Counted from the stretch's first letter, positions 27,455 to 36,847 are shown. The stretch: 52,845 bases of DNA from Bacteroidales bacterium UBA1184 (GCA_002310235.1 DBYO01000022.1:6940-59784), one strand, 5' to 3'. The notes: a model not told the origin generated them from the letters alone. Program-made: numbers and translations.

Positions 27455-28546
27455 ATGAAAAACATACTCACATTTTTACTTTTAACCCTTTCCGTACTGA
27501 CAGTTACGGCGCAGAATTATGTTACAATCGATCAGATTAGCGACGGTTGGGAAAAGAAAACAATCACCGGCGTTAAGGATGGCAGCATTCTTTCGCTAGT
27601 AAGGGCATTCAACAACGTTTGGCACAACCGCCCGACTACCGACCTGCTGAAAAATCCGGTAAGCAACGACGGCGAAGGCGACTACGATATCGTTGTCGAC
27701 AGCCCCAACGGTTATGTTTCGGCATTTGAACTTGGCGACGACGGCGAATCGTTCTCGGCATGCGTGTGGAAACGAAACAACGGACATAGGCTTTTCGCGT
27801 TCGTGTTCCAGAAAATGCACGGCCTTAGCATCAGCCAAATCATACTATTCTACGACTACGATCCCGCAAAAGCAACGCTCACGCCCGAACGCAACGAACT
27901 CACAAGTTTCGAACCGGCATTCGGAACCGACTATCACCCGTTGACCTACGAATTGCCGAGAATCGGAAAGGATGTCGTTGTAAAAGAATACTTTATGAAT
28001 TGGTACTCGTCGATAGAACATATTTACAAGTGGGATGGAATGAACCACCACTTGTCCAATGTGAAGATTGAAAAATTCGACCAGATGCGCAAACTTTACA
28101 CCGACGACAACGATGAATTTGAAGATTCCGATTTCGCAAAATACACTCTTTACGACTTCGACGAGGACGGCAACCCCGAATTGTGGCTTTCGTCACAAAA
28201 CGAAGAATATCAGGCGATTTACTCAATAGTCGCAGGCGAAATACGGATGCTTTCGTCAACATATTTCAAGACAAATTTCAGCTTTTACAGCAATAGTGCG
28301 ATAGGCGCTGCTGGCGGATGCGGAACAGGATGCTTCTATACGCGATGCGTAATGATCAAGGACAGCAAAACATACCGTACCAGCGAAGAATTCCAGATGT
28401 ACGATTTCGAAAAGGACAAATTGGAAAGTTCGTACACAGTTGACGGCCAAGAAGTATCTAATGACGCTGGAGAAAACATGTTTAAGTCGCTCGGCGAACC
28501 TATAGAAATCAAGCCAAAGTTCAGACAGCTATTTTTAAGAGACTGA
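27455..28546 (+). CDS. Secreted protein of unknown function (paralogue of the 43767-44534 gene)
   Basis: This 363-residue exported protein has a signal peptide (MKNILTFLLLTLSVLTVTAQ). The mature part has SPNGYVSAFELGDDGE, FAFVFQKMHG and LTYELPRIGKD followed by KWDGMNHHLSN. An acidic FDEDGNPELWL segment could bind calcium. The YxLPRxGKD and WxG pattern is shared with the minus-strand protein at 43767-44534, which suggests one family. No known domain is recognised. Codon use returns to host style here, which marks the right edge of the AT-rich defence block. Confidence 0.75.
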   Translation: MKNILTFLLLTLSVLTVTAQNYVTIDQISDGWEKKTITGVKDGSILSLVRAFNNVWHNRPTTDLLKNPVSNDGEGDYDIVVDSPNGYVSAFELGDDGESFSACVWKRNNGHRLFAFVFQKMHGLSISQIILFYDYDPAKATLTPERNELTSFEPAFGTDYHPLTYELPRIGKDVVVKEYFMNWYSSIEHIYKWDGMNHHLSNVKIEKFDQMRKLYTDDNDEFEDSDFAKYTLYDFDEDGNPELWLSSQNEEYQAIYSIVAGEIRMLSSTYFKTNFSFYSNSAIGAAGGCGTGCFYTRCVMIKDSKTYRTSEEFQMYDFEKDKLESSYTVDGQEVSNDAGENMFKSLGEPIEIKPKFRQLFLRD

Positions 28547-28607
28547 ACTTGTTAATAATTAATGTATAAAATGCAGGGCAAAAACTTCGGACTTCTGATT
28601 TAATGGT

Positions 28608-28615
28608 TAACTTTG
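28608..28615 (+). promoter_or_regulatory. Possible promoter for DUF4783-nadC
   Basis: TAACTTTG fits TAnnTTTG, 63 nt before the ATG. A second, imperfect TATTTTTTG at 28635-28643 is closer but has one T too many. Confidence 0.4.
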
Positions 28616-28678
28616 CATTTGAAAAATTTTGGTTTATTTTTTGCATACAACTATCGTAACACAAAAAGACTTTAGAGT

Positions 28679-29068
28679 ATGAAAAACATAAGATTAATAT
28701 TGACAGCGCTTGCAATGCTGATTACATTGTCGGCATTTTCGGCAATTCCACCTAAGGTTTTCGATGCAATGAAGGTTGGAAATTCTACCGAACTTTCGAA
28801 GTACTTCAACAATTCGGTCGAAGTGGCAATTCTTGAAACCGAGTCAGTTTACAGCCGTCAGCAAGCCGAACAAGTGGTAAAGAACTTTTTCGAGAAGAAT
28901 TCGCCGAAAAACTTCACGCTTCTGCATCAGGGCGGAAAGAGTGAAGCTCAGTACGCAATCGGTACGCTCGAAGTGGCAAACGGGAAAAAGTTCCGCGTTT
29001 ATTTCCTCGTTAAGGAACAGTCGGGCACTCCGCTAATCCACCAGTTAAGAATAGAAGAAGAACAATGA
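28679..29068 (+). CDS. DUF4783 domain secreted protein
   Basis: This 129-residue exported protein (signal MKNIRLILTALAMLITLSAFSA) has the compact NTF2-like DUF4783 pattern: AMKVGNSTELSKYFNNSVEVAI, YSRQQAEQVVKNFFEKN, FRVYFLVKEQSGTPLIHQLRIEE. The function is not established. The family is typically encoded next to nadC in Bacteroidota, and here its stop overlaps the nadC ATG (ATGA). Confidence 0.85.
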   Translation: MKNIRLILTALAMLITLSAFSAIPPKVFDAMKVGNSTELSKYFNNSVEVAILETESVYSRQQAEQVVKNFFEKNSPKNFTLLHQGGKSEAQYAIGTLEVANGKKFRVYFLVKEQSGTPLIHQLRIEEEQ

Positions 29069-29913
29069 TTCCAGAAAAATATCTAACCTCGCTCATCGCA
29101 AGGGCGTTTGAAGAGGATTTGGGCGACGGCGATCACTCGACGCTGTCGTGCATTGACAAGTCGGAACAGGGAAAGGCAAAACTACTTGTAAAACAAGATG
29201 GTATAATCGCTGGTGTCGAAGTGGCAAAAGCCGTTTGTAACTACCTTTCCAAAGACTTGAAACTCAACATTTTCATTCAGGATGGCACACCGATAAAAAA
29301 AGGCGACATCGTGTTTGAACTCAGCGGTCCACAGCACGACATTCTTCGTGCCGAACGCACAATCCTCAACTTCATGCAACGCATGAGCGGAATCGCCACT
29401 GTCACAGCCGAATATGTCAAGGAACTGCAAGGTCTGCACACCAAGGTGCTAGATACCCGCAAGACCACGCCAGGACTGCGCCTCATCGAGAAGGAAGCCG
29501 TGAAGATTGGTGGCGGCACAAACCACCGCATAGGTCTTTACGACATGATAATGCTCAAGGACAACCACATCGACTACGCTGGTGGAATCGAGAAGGCTGT
29601 CGCCAAGGCTCGCAAGTACTTGCAAGATACTGGCCGCAACCTTAAAATCGAAGTCGAAACCCGCAACCTCGACGATGTCCGTGAAGTTTTGCGCATTGGT
29701 GGCGTTGACCGCATTATGCTCGACAACTTCGACATTCCAACCACACGCGAAGCCGTAAAAATCATAGACGGAAAAGTCGAAACCGAATCGAGCGGCGGCA
29801 TAACTATCAGCAACATACGTCAGTATGCCGAATGCGGTGTCGATTTCGTATCGATTGGCGCACTTACACACCAGATAAAAAGCCTCGACCTCAGCCTGAA
29901 GGCAGTAAAGTAA
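29065..29913 (+). CDS. nadC: Nicotinate-nucleotide pyrophosphorylase (quinolinate phosphoribosyltransferase)
   Basis: The enzyme makes nicotinate mononucleotide from quinolinate and PRPP in NAD synthesis. The 282-residue protein shows EDLGDGDHSTLSCI at the N-terminus, ILNFMQRMSGIAT, KTTPGLRLIEKEAVKIGGGTNHR, IMLKDNHI, IEVETRNLDD, IMLDNFD and the C-terminal SSGGITISNIRQYAECGVDFVSIGALTH. All are family hallmarks. No nadA or nadB is in the window. Confidence 0.96.
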   Translation: MIPEKYLTSLIARAFEEDLGDGDHSTLSCIDKSEQGKAKLLVKQDGIIAGVEVAKAVCNYLSKDLKLNIFIQDGTPIKKGDIVFELSGPQHDILRAERTILNFMQRMSGIATVTAEYVKELQGLHTKVLDTRKTTPGLRLIEKEAVKIGGGTNHRIGLYDMIMLKDNHIDYAGGIEKAVAKARKYLQDTGRNLKIEVETRNLDDVREVLRIGGVDRIMLDNFDIPTTREAVKIIDGKVETESSGGITISNIRQYAECGVDFVSIGALTHQIKSLDLSLKAVK

Positions 29914-29924
29914 GCTCTGCCAAA

Positions 29925-30944
29925 ATGAAAAAGTTCAATTTCCGCGCCCTGCTCTTCGGCTTTCTCGAAAGGATTAACGCTCTGATAAAAATCATAGGCG
30001 ATAAAATTGTAATTCCAGGATTTGGCGGATTTTCGCTATACTACATTGGCAACTTTTTTGTGAATGGGCTTTCTAAAGGTTCTTTCACCATTAGGGCCAA
30101 AAGCGTAACATACAGCCTTTTCTCGGCAATTTTCCCCTTGTTGATTTTCGGGTTCAGCTTGATTCCATTCGTCCCGATTCCCGGATTCCAGGACTCGCTT
30201 ATCGAACTAATAACCGAAATCATGCCACCTGCAATATACGAGGTTTTCATCGACACAATTTCCGACACGATTCTCAATCCTAGCGGGACCTTGCTGTCGT
30301 TCGGTATCATTACCTCGCTGTTTTTTGCCTCGAACGGCATTCTTGCAATCATAGAGGCATTCAACGCATCGTTCCATCACGTAGATAGACGCAATCTCGT
30401 CAGTAAGCGACTGATTTCCATAGCGATGGTTCTGATTTTGTGCACATTGATCTTTGCTGCAATGACGGTAATAATAGGCGGTTCTAAATACATCGACCAC
30501 CTTGCAACCCATCATACTACAATAGCCGACAGCACTTTCTGGTATGTCTGCCTACACATTGCCAAATGGTTGATAATCGTGCTTTTATACTTCATGGCAA
30601 TATCGTTCCTATACTACCTTGCCCCATCTAAGAAAAGCCGCTACAAGTTCATCTCGCCAGGTGCAATTTTTGCGACCATAGTACAGATACTTTGCTCGTC
30701 AGGATTCTCGTTCTATCTCAACAACTTCGCAAACTACAACAAAATTTACGGTTCGCTGGGTACTATCATAATCGTACTTATGTTGCTATACTTCACATCG
30801 ATATCACTTATCCTTGGATTCGAATTGAATCTGAGTATAATATCTGGCAAAAAAAGTGATGCCGAAGAAAAGCAGATAGAAAAAGAAAGATTTGAATTGT
30901 GGAAACGCAACCACGCTTTCTCCAACAAATTCATTAGGGAATAA
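29925..30944 (+). CDS. YihY/BrkB family inner-membrane protein
   Basis: This 339-residue integral membrane protein of the YihY/UPF0761 family has about six membrane segments. Family features include FTIRAKSVTYSLFSAIFPLLIFG, ILAIIEAFNASFHHVDRRN, YYLAPSKKSRYKFISPGAIFAT and YGSLGTIIIVLMLLYFTS. The function is not settled. ATG 29925 is chosen over an earlier in-frame ATG that lies within nadC. It follows nadC by 11 bases. Confidence 0.88.
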   Translation: MKKFNFRALLFGFLERINALIKIIGDKIVIPGFGGFSLYYIGNFFVNGLSKGSFTIRAKSVTYSLFSAIFPLLIFGFSLIPFVPIPGFQDSLIELITEIMPPAIYEVFIDTISDTILNPSGTLLSFGIITSLFFASNGILAIIEAFNASFHHVDRRNLVSKRLISIAMVLILCTLIFAAMTVIIGGSKYIDHLATHHTTIADSTFWYVCLHIAKWLIIVLLYFMAISFLYYLAPSKKSRYKFISPGAIFATIVQILCSSGFSFYLNNFANYNKIYGSLGTIIIVLMLLYFTSISLILGFELNLSIISGKKSDAEEKQIEKERFELWKRNHAFSNKFIRE

Positions 30945-31132
30945 AAGGCTTGAAGGCGAACAGTCTCACAGGCTAAAAGGCACACTGTCTTGCCGTCTTA
31001 CTGGCGAACAGTCTTGCAGCCTTATTTAGACATTGACACGTTGAATCCTTGAACATTTGAACCCAGAAACTGTGTCATCCAAGAAACTTAGAAACTTTGA
31101 AACGCCGTAGGCATAGAAAACCTAGAAACTTT
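30943..31132. repeat. Composite degenerate repeat region
   Basis: It holds AGGCTAAAAGGC at 30970-30981 (also at 47755-47766) and GGCGAACAGTCT twice (30955-30966 and 31003-31014). After these come TTGAA heptads (about 31040-31060) and AGAAACT/TAGAAAC heptads (31079-31132). The last unit contains the TAG stop of the flippase gene on the minus strand. Confidence 0.65.
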
Positions 31133-32321
31133 TTTTTCTAACAAACGCCACCACCAGCACAGCCGACGACACCAGATACGAGCAAGAGTTTACCACACAG
31201 GCGCCTTCAATTCCCCACATAGGAATCAAAACAAAAGCAAGCGCCAAAGTTACAACAAGACCCGCCGACGATCTGAGCAACAATATCTTAAGCCGTCCGA
31301 GTGCCGAAAAATAATTGAACAACACTTGCGCCACCGAATTAGTGGTGATACCTACAGCAAGCAATAATATCACAGTTTTCGACTCTCCAAAACCATCACC
31401 AAAAACAAACTCGAAAACCGACATAGGCACGCAAGCGGCTACAGCAATGCACGCGACTGTAATTGCCAGACTTACAAGAGTAACCTTGCGAGTTTCAATC
31501 CATGCCTCGGCAGTATCGCCCAACTTAAGCACTTTAGAATATTGCACAAGTGCCATACTACGACTAAACACCCAAATAGCCTCAGAAATAGTCACACCGA
31601 CAGAAAAAATTCCCACTGCCGACATATCGGCATAAATGCCTATCAAATAAAAACATAGCCTGGCATTTAAAAACTGCATGAACGCACTCAGCTCCTCCTG
31701 CCAACCAAAATTGAAGGCTTTCTTGAAAGTATCGAAACTAAACGAAAAGCGTATCCGCCCAAAGATTTTGTGCGTGAAAACATGGCATAGCAAAAGCACA
31801 AGCCCGTACGACAAAATCTGCGCGTAAAAATATGCATGATAACCGGTTTCGGGCAACAGCCAATGGAACAACAGCATGAAAACCAGCAGCAAAGCCGACA
31901 TCAGCAACGATGCCACATTGTACTGGAAAATTTTCTGTACGCCAAGGAAAAGCGATGAATGAAATGTTATACACCCCGACAGCACTGCAACAACAAAAAA
32001 CGGCAATACTGGCACCGACGCATCAACAAACGCCACCACCACTGCAGCTATCGATGAAACTATGAAAACCCAAAGAAACGCAAGTGTAGCCAACGGTGAA
32101 TGTCCGATCTTTTTCAAGAAAAACGACACGCTACTGTTGGTAAGAATGTTGGTAAAAGTTGCAACAAGACTTATGTCGGCAGCAAAAATGGCAATGAAAC
32201 CCTTGCCCTCGCTACCCCACATTTGCGTGGTAAAAATTACCGCAGCAAAGTTGAGCAACAGTATCAACAACTTAGTTGATGCTGTTACAATAAAATCCTT
32301 GTCTATACAAAACGTCTTCAT
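31122..32321 (-). CDS. Polysaccharide flippase-like membrane protein
   Basis: This is an integral membrane protein of about 399 residues with roughly 12 hydrophobic helices. It is similar in layout to Wzx/MATE-type lipopolysaccharide and exopolysaccharide flippases (LLNFAAVIFTTQMWGSEGKG, FNFGWQEELSAFMQFLNAR, YADMSAVGIFSVGVTISEAIW, ALGRLKILLLRS). It would move undecaprenyl-linked sugars across the inner membrane. ATG 32321 is preferred to an earlier in-frame ATG upstream of the promoter box. The last codons and the stop fall in a GAAAC repeat. Confidence 0.8.
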   Translation of the reverse strand: MKTFCIDKDFIVTASTKLLILLLNFAAVIFTTQMWGSEGKGFIAIFAADISLVATFTNILTNSSVSFFLKKIGHSPLATLAFLWVFIVSSIAAVVVAFVDASVPVLPFFVVAVLSGCITFHSSLFLGVQKIFQYNVASLLMSALLLVFMLLFHWLLPETGYHAYFYAQILSYGLVLLLCHVFTHKIFGRIRFSFSFDTFKKAFNFGWQEELSAFMQFLNARLCFYLIGIYADMSAVGIFSVGVTISEAIWVFSRSMALVQYSKVLKLGDTAEAWIETRKVTLVSLAITVACIAVAACVPMSVFEFVFGDGFGESKTVILLLAVGITTNSVAQVLFNYFSALGRLKILLLRSSAGLVVTLALAFVLIPMWGIEGACVVNSCSYLVSSAVLVVAFVRKKSF

Positions 32322-32331
32322 GTCGGAGATG

Positions 32332-32339
32332 CAAAAATA
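32332..32339 (-). promoter_or_regulatory. Promoter -7 element for the flippase gene
   Basis: Minus-strand TATTTTTG, only 10 nt before the ATG at 32321, implying a very short leader. Confidence 0.55.
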
Positions 32340-32380
32340 CAAAAACGAACGAAACAAATACTAGTGTTGTATAAAATGAT

Positions 32381-32388
32381 TATTTTTG
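32381..32388 (+). promoter_or_regulatory. Promoter -7 element for the Ca/Na exchanger gene
   Basis: TATTTTTG ends 11 nt before ATG 32400, a mirror of the flippase promoter 42 bp away and again with a very short leader. Confidence 0.55.
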
Positions 32389-32399
32389 CAGCGGATTTT

Positions 32400-33404
32400 A
32401 TGGACAGCATCCTTAACATATTATCATCGGAACCGTTTTTCTATGTTGCACTGGTTGCAGGCATTGCTTTATTGGTGTATGCGGGCGACTGGGTTGTAGA
32501 AAGTAGTACGCGCGTTGCCGAATATTTTAACGTCTCGAAACTCATTATCGGTGTGACAATAGTCTCGATGGGCACCTCACTGCCAGAACTATGCGTGAGT
32601 ATAAGCGCAGCACTCGACGGCTCGGCAAACATTTCAATAGGAAACGTAGTGGGAAGCAACATTGCAAACATATGCCTGATACTTGGGATCACAGCCATAA
32701 TCATAACATTGCCCATAGCGCGATCGGTTATACGGCGCGACCTGATGATACTCCTGGCAGCCACTTTGCTGTTTGCCTTTTCGCTGATAGACAGCGAAAT
32801 AAACATGCTTGAAGGCATATTCATGCTTCTGCTGATGGCATTGTACATGTACATAACATTCAAGTCGGCAAAGAAAGAATCACAACAAGTAGAACCCGAA
32901 ACAGAGAAAGAGCCGGAAAAGAAACATAACATCTGGATTTCACTGCTTCTGGTAGTCATCAGTTGTGCTGGCCTTATCGCCGGTTCCGAACTACTTGTAT
33001 ATGGGGCAGAAAATATAGCACGGTCGCTAGGCGTAAGCGAGAGAGTAATCGCAGTTACAGTAGTCGCCATTGGCACCAGCCTGCCCGAACTTACTACCTC
33101 AATAATCGCAGCCATAAAGAAGGAACTCGACATTTCGGTGGGTAACATCATCGGGTCAAACATTTTCAACATCTGCATGATTATCGGAATCACATCATGC
33201 ATAACACCACTCGAGGCCGAACCCACAATCCTCAGCTTCGACGTCTGGTTCCTGCTCGCCTCACTACTGCTCCTTGGAATCACAATTTTCCCAATTAAAG
33301 GCAAAACTGAAATAGTCCGCATCGAGGGCATCCTACTGCTACTGCTCTACATAGGCTACTATGTGGCAATGGGACTTACTGGACAATTCGCAGCACTGGG
33401 ATAA
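32400..33404 (+). CDS. Calcium/sodium antiporter (CaCA family, YrbG-like)
   Basis: This 334-residue inner-membrane exchanger has two inverted alpha-repeats: GTSLPELCVSISAALDGSAN with GNVVGSNIANICLILG, and GTSLPELTTSIIAAIKKELD with GNIIGSNIFNICMIIG. The repeats are separated by an acidic cytoplasmic loop (EPETEKEPEKK). About 10 membrane helices are expected. ATG 32400 is chosen because an earlier in-frame ATG lies upstream of the promoter -7 box. Confidence 0.92.
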   Translation: MDSILNILSSEPFFYVALVAGIALLVYAGDWVVESSTRVAEYFNVSKLIIGVTIVSMGTSLPELCVSISAALDGSANISIGNVVGSNIANICLILGITAIIITLPIARSVIRRDLMILLAATLLFAFSLIDSEINMLEGIFMLLLMALYMYITFKSAKKESQQVEPETEKEPEKKHNIWISLLLVVISCAGLIAGSELLVYGAENIARSLGVSERVIAVTVVAIGTSLPELTTSIIAAIKKELDISVGNIIGSNIFNICMIIGITSCITPLEAEPTILSFDVWFLLASLLLLGITIFPIKGKTEIVRIEGILLLLLYIGYYVAMGLTGQFAALG

Positions 33405-33413
33405 AACAAATTT

Positions 33414-33534
33414 CGTCACACCCAACTTTGTGACAAAAAGCCATTGTGGAGTGACAAAAAACCAAATATTGTGACCAATTCATTTTATCACAAAAACAAT
33501 CATCCGTCAAGTGACAAAAACATTGTCAACTAAC
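33414..33534. promoter_or_regulatory. Array of GTGACAAAAA motifs, ~20-bp spacing, before the exopolysaccharide operon
   Basis: GTGACAAAAA occurs at 33430, 33451 and 33511, with variants at 33471 (GTGACCAATT) and about 33487-33496 (ATCACAAAAA). This gives a period near 20 bp, two helical turns. Flanking GTCACA (33415) and TTGTCAA add inverted half-sites. It could be an operator array or another degenerate repeat. Confidence 0.5.
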
Positions 33535-33588
33535 TACCACGGCATATACCACTTATAAAAAAATTTCTTTTAATATAAGTATATTTTG

Positions 33589-33596
33589 TATCTTTG
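33589..33596 (+). promoter_or_regulatory. Promoter -7 element for the exopolysaccharide operon
   Basis: TATCTTTG followed by CGG, a strong match to TAnnTTTG, 11 nt before ATG 33608 and 23 nt before ATG 33620. Confidence 0.75.
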
Positions 33597-33619
33597 CGGT
33601 CTTAACCATGTTACGGCAA

Positions 33620-34420
33620 ATGAGAAACATACATATAATACTAATAATCAGCGTCATAGTCCTTTCTATGAGTTCATGCAAATCGTTAAGACCCTACGAA
33701 ATGCTGCGTACCGACAAGGACTACGAGATTTCCCAGCAAGAACCATCGCATGTAGAATATATCATACAGCCCAATGACAAGCTTAACATCAGAGTGCTGA
33801 ACAACAACGGAGAAGCTTATTTTGGATTCGGCGGCGGCAATAATTCCAACAACAATAATTTCAACAACACTCAGAACCAAACTGGATTTACTGTCGAATA
33901 CGACGGCAAGGTAAAATTGCCAGTGCTCGGACGTATCGACATCAGCGGAAAAACTATCCGCCAGGCCGAAGACACACTCGAGATGCTATATTCGGAATAT
34001 TTCCCCGACCCGTTTGTGCTTGTCGAAGCCAACAACCGCAAGGTAACCATGTTCATGAACGGAGGCTCGAGGGTTCAGACAGTTCCAATTACCAACGACC
34101 AGTTTACCCTCATCGATGCAATAGCAGCCTGCGGCGGACTTACCGAAATAAGCCGTTCGTACAGAATAAAGCTCATTCGCGGAAACGTATCAAATAAACC
34201 AAAGGTTTACCTTTGGAACGTGTCGTCGCTTGAAACCCTAGACGGAACAAACCTGCTCCTCGAAGCCAACGACATAATATACGTCGAAAGCCGCCCACAA
34301 CATGTTACAAGAGTACTACGAGAAATTTCGCCATACCTTACACTCGTAACTACTTTATTATCTGTTTATGGTGTAATAAAAGTTTTTGTACCAGGGAAAT
34401 CTGCAGCAGCAACAAACTAG
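33620..34420 (+). CDS. Polysaccharide export lipoprotein (Wza-like, SLBB)
   Basis: This outer-membrane polysaccharide export protein has 266 residues from ATG 33620. An ATG four codons earlier is possible, but its leader would be very short. The lipobox is LSMSSC. The export domain is VEYIIQPNDKLNIRVLNNN and YDGKVKLPVLGRIDISGKTI; the SLBB-like part is NRKVTMFMNGG to LIDAIAACGGLTEISRSYRIKLIRG. An Asn/Gly-rich insert (GGGNNSNNNNFNNTQNQ) splits the first domain. A C-terminal hydrophobic helix ends it. It heads an operon with a Wzc-like kinase. Confidence 0.9.
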   Translation: MRNIHIILIISVIVLSMSSCKSLRPYEMLRTDKDYEISQQEPSHVEYIIQPNDKLNIRVLNNNGEAYFGFGGGNNSNNNNFNNTQNQTGFTVEYDGKVKLPVLGRIDISGKTIRQAEDTLEMLYSEYFPDPFVLVEANNRKVTMFMNGGSRVQTVPITNDQFTLIDAIAACGGLTEISRSYRIKLIRGNVSNKPKVYLWNVSSLETLDGTNLLLEANDIIYVESRPQHVTRVLREISPYLTLVTTLLSVYGVIKVFVPGKSAAATN

Positions 34421-34423
34421 GAC

Positions 34424-36835
34424 ATGAAGAAAAAAGATAAGATACCAACCCTAAATCAAGACTTCGAACTCGAAACCTTTCTTACCGTCCTAAGAAAGAA
34501 TGTCATATTCGTCGTCATATTTTTCGCTATAGCAATAAGTGGAGGTTACTTGTATTACCGCTACACACAACCCACATATAGTTCTTCGTCGGTAATACAG
34601 ATAAAGAAGGAAAACAAGACAAGGGAAATTCTTGGAATCAGCAACGAAGTAAAGATGGAACCGACAATAGAAATAATGCGTTCCGAAGAATTTCTCAAAA
34701 CCGTCATCAAGAACCTGCCGCTAGGCATAAGCTTCTTTACCGAAGGAGCATTCCTTACAACCGAAAACTATGGCTCTACCCCAATAAACATCGAATACAC
34801 CATCACTGGCTCCGGAATCTACGATACCCCTATTTACTACGAACGCAACAGCGACGAAAAATCGTACGACATAAACATTGGCAAGGACGGCGTTACACGC
34901 AACGTTCCTTTCGGACAACCGACAGAATTACCAGAAGGCATCACAATAACTATGTCGGAACCGACTGGATCATACAACGAAAAGTCTAGTCTGAAAGACA
35001 AATACTACTTTACGATCAATAGCGAAAGGCAAATTCTCAGGGACATATCAAAAGGGCTAAGCGTTAATGTGCTGAACAACGACGCAGGAACAATACAGAT
35101 AACCTACGACTGCTACAACGCCAACAAATCGGCCGACATCGCCAATGCAATAGCCGAGCAATACATTGAGTTCGACATTATGAAAAGCCGCGAAAGTTCA
35201 CTATCTACCATCGCATACATAGACGAACAGATGGACAATATGGCCGATGAACTTTCTACCATCGAAACTCAACTTCAGCAATTCCGCATTGCAAACGGAA
35301 TAACAAACGAGGATGCCCAACTGCACAAAAACAGCCTTGCTGAAGCAAAAATATCAAACATCGAGCAGAGACTTTCAGAATTGGAATTCGAAATCGAAAC
35401 CTTGGAAGAAATACAGGACGAACTTAAGAACAACCCAGACCTTAATGTTTATGAAATGATGGCAATGATGTCGGGACAGTCGTCAAATGCCTTCATATCG
35501 TCGATGCTGCAATCGCTACAAGACCTGATAGTAAAACGCGAAAACATGCTTTTCGAAGTCACCGAATCAAGCCACAAGATTGTAGTAATCGACAAGCAGA
35601 TTGAAACCAAAAAGGAATCAATAATCGATTTTATCGGCAGCACAAAGACAAGACTCGAAAAGCAAAAGGCAGAATACAAGGACAAGGAAAAGAATATCCG
35701 CAACGGCATATTCGAAAAAAACAACTTCGATGAACTCGAATATTCGAAGCTTCAGCGCATATACTCGATAAACGAGGCTTATTACTCACAGTTACTCAAG
35801 ACAAAAGCAGACATTCTCATATCGCAGTCTGGATTTGTTAGCACCAACCTTGTTCTCGAAAAAGCAAGCGCTCCATCCAACCCGATATCACCGATCTTGT
35901 CGAAGACAATGACCATGTCGATACTGCTTGCACTGATTTTGTCGGTATTGTTCCTACTCGCAAGATACTTGTTCTACAACAAGATTCTAAGCACTAGCGA
36001 TATCAGCAAATACACCGAAATTCCTATAATAGGCGAAGTAGTAACAACTAGACACAGGACAGAGTATTCACAAGCCGTTGTCCATCGGAACGCCCGCTCA
36101 CACATAACGGAAAATTTCCGAAAGATAAGGACCAATCTTGACTATTACCCGCTCGAATCGAAATGCAGGACAATTATAACAACCTCTACAGTTCCTGGCG
36201 AGGGCAAGACTTTCATCGCCATAAATACTGCCGACATATACGCAATGTCGGGCAAAAAGGTGCTGCTTATCGATTTCGACCTCCGCAAACCGCGTCTCGA
36301 CAAATGCCTTACATTAGACAACGAAGACGGCGTCTCAACCATACTTACAAACCGTAAGACATGGCAGGAATGTCTGCATAAAGATGTCATTGAAAATATG
36401 GATGTTATCACAAGCGGTCCCGTGACGCCAATTGCCGCAGAACTGCTTATTGGCAAAAAAATCGACTCCTTCATCGAAGAAATTCAGAACGCATACGACA
36501 TCGTAATACTTGATACCCCGCCACTCGGCATTATTCACGATGCAATAACCCTATCGAAATACGCAAACAATTTCTTCTATGTAATGCGTTATGGAACAAG
36601 TGTAAAAGGTTACATCGGGTACATAAACTCATTGAAGGAAGAACACGACATAAAGAACATTTCAATTATACTTAACGGAATATCCGTATCAAAACACAAA
36701 GGATATGGATACGGATATGGCCATAAGTACGGCTATGGTTACGGATATGGCTATGGCTACGGTTATAGTTCCGACGATGACGATTCAGAAACAAAAGGTA
36801 AAAGCAAGTTCAAGAAACTATTCGGAAAAGATTAA
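34424..36835 (+). CDS. Wzc-like polysaccharide co-polymerase with BY-kinase domain
   Basis: This 803-residue inner-membrane protein controls chain length and export of exopolysaccharide. It has an N-terminal membrane helix (about 25-45), a Wzz domain with a long periplasmic coiled coil (about 260-450), and a second helix (about 505-525). The cytoplasmic tyrosine kinase has Walker A STVPGEGKTFIAI near 588-600, Walker A' VLLIDFDLRKPRLDK and Walker B DIVILDTPPLG. The tail from about residue 760 is a GY-repeat with about a dozen tyrosines, the likely autophosphorylation cluster, then an acidic-basic end. Confidence 0.92.
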   Translation: MKKKDKIPTLNQDFELETFLTVLRKNVIFVVIFFAIAISGGYLYYRYTQPTYSSSSVIQIKKENKTREILGISNEVKMEPTIEIMRSEEFLKTVIKNLPLGISFFTEGAFLTTENYGSTPINIEYTITGSGIYDTPIYYERNSDEKSYDINIGKDGVTRNVPFGQPTELPEGITITMSEPTGSYNEKSSLKDKYYFTINSERQILRDISKGLSVNVLNNDAGTIQITYDCYNANKSADIANAIAEQYIEFDIMKSRESSLSTIAYIDEQMDNMADELSTIETQLQQFRIANGITNEDAQLHKNSLAEAKISNIEQRLSELEFEIETLEEIQDELKNNPDLNVYEMMAMMSGQSSNAFISSMLQSLQDLIVKRENMLFEVTESSHKIVVIDKQIETKKESIIDFIGSTKTRLEKQKAEYKDKEKNIRNGIFEKNNFDELEYSKLQRIYSINEAYYSQLLKTKADILISQSGFVSTNLVLEKASAPSNPISPILSKTMTMSILLALILSVLFLLARYLFYNKILSTSDISKYTEIPIIGEVVTTRHRTEYSQAVVHRNARSHITENFRKIRTNLDYYPLESKCRTIITTSTVPGEGKTFIAINTADIYAMSGKKVLLIDFDLRKPRLDKCLTLDNEDGVSTILTNRKTWQECLHKDVIENMDVITSGPVTPIAAELLIGKKIDSFIEEIQNAYDIVILDTPPLGIIHDAITLSKYANNFFYVMRYGTSVKGYIGYINSLKEEHDIKNISIILNGISVSKHKGYGYGYGHKYGYGYGYGYGYGYSSDDDDSETKGKSKFKKLFGKD

Positions 36836-36847
36836 TGGGATTTGGAT

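Noticed and set aside
33414..33534. CRISPR-like array
   Set aside because: The repeated unit is only about 10 nt with 10-nt gaps and variable copies, and there are no cas genes.
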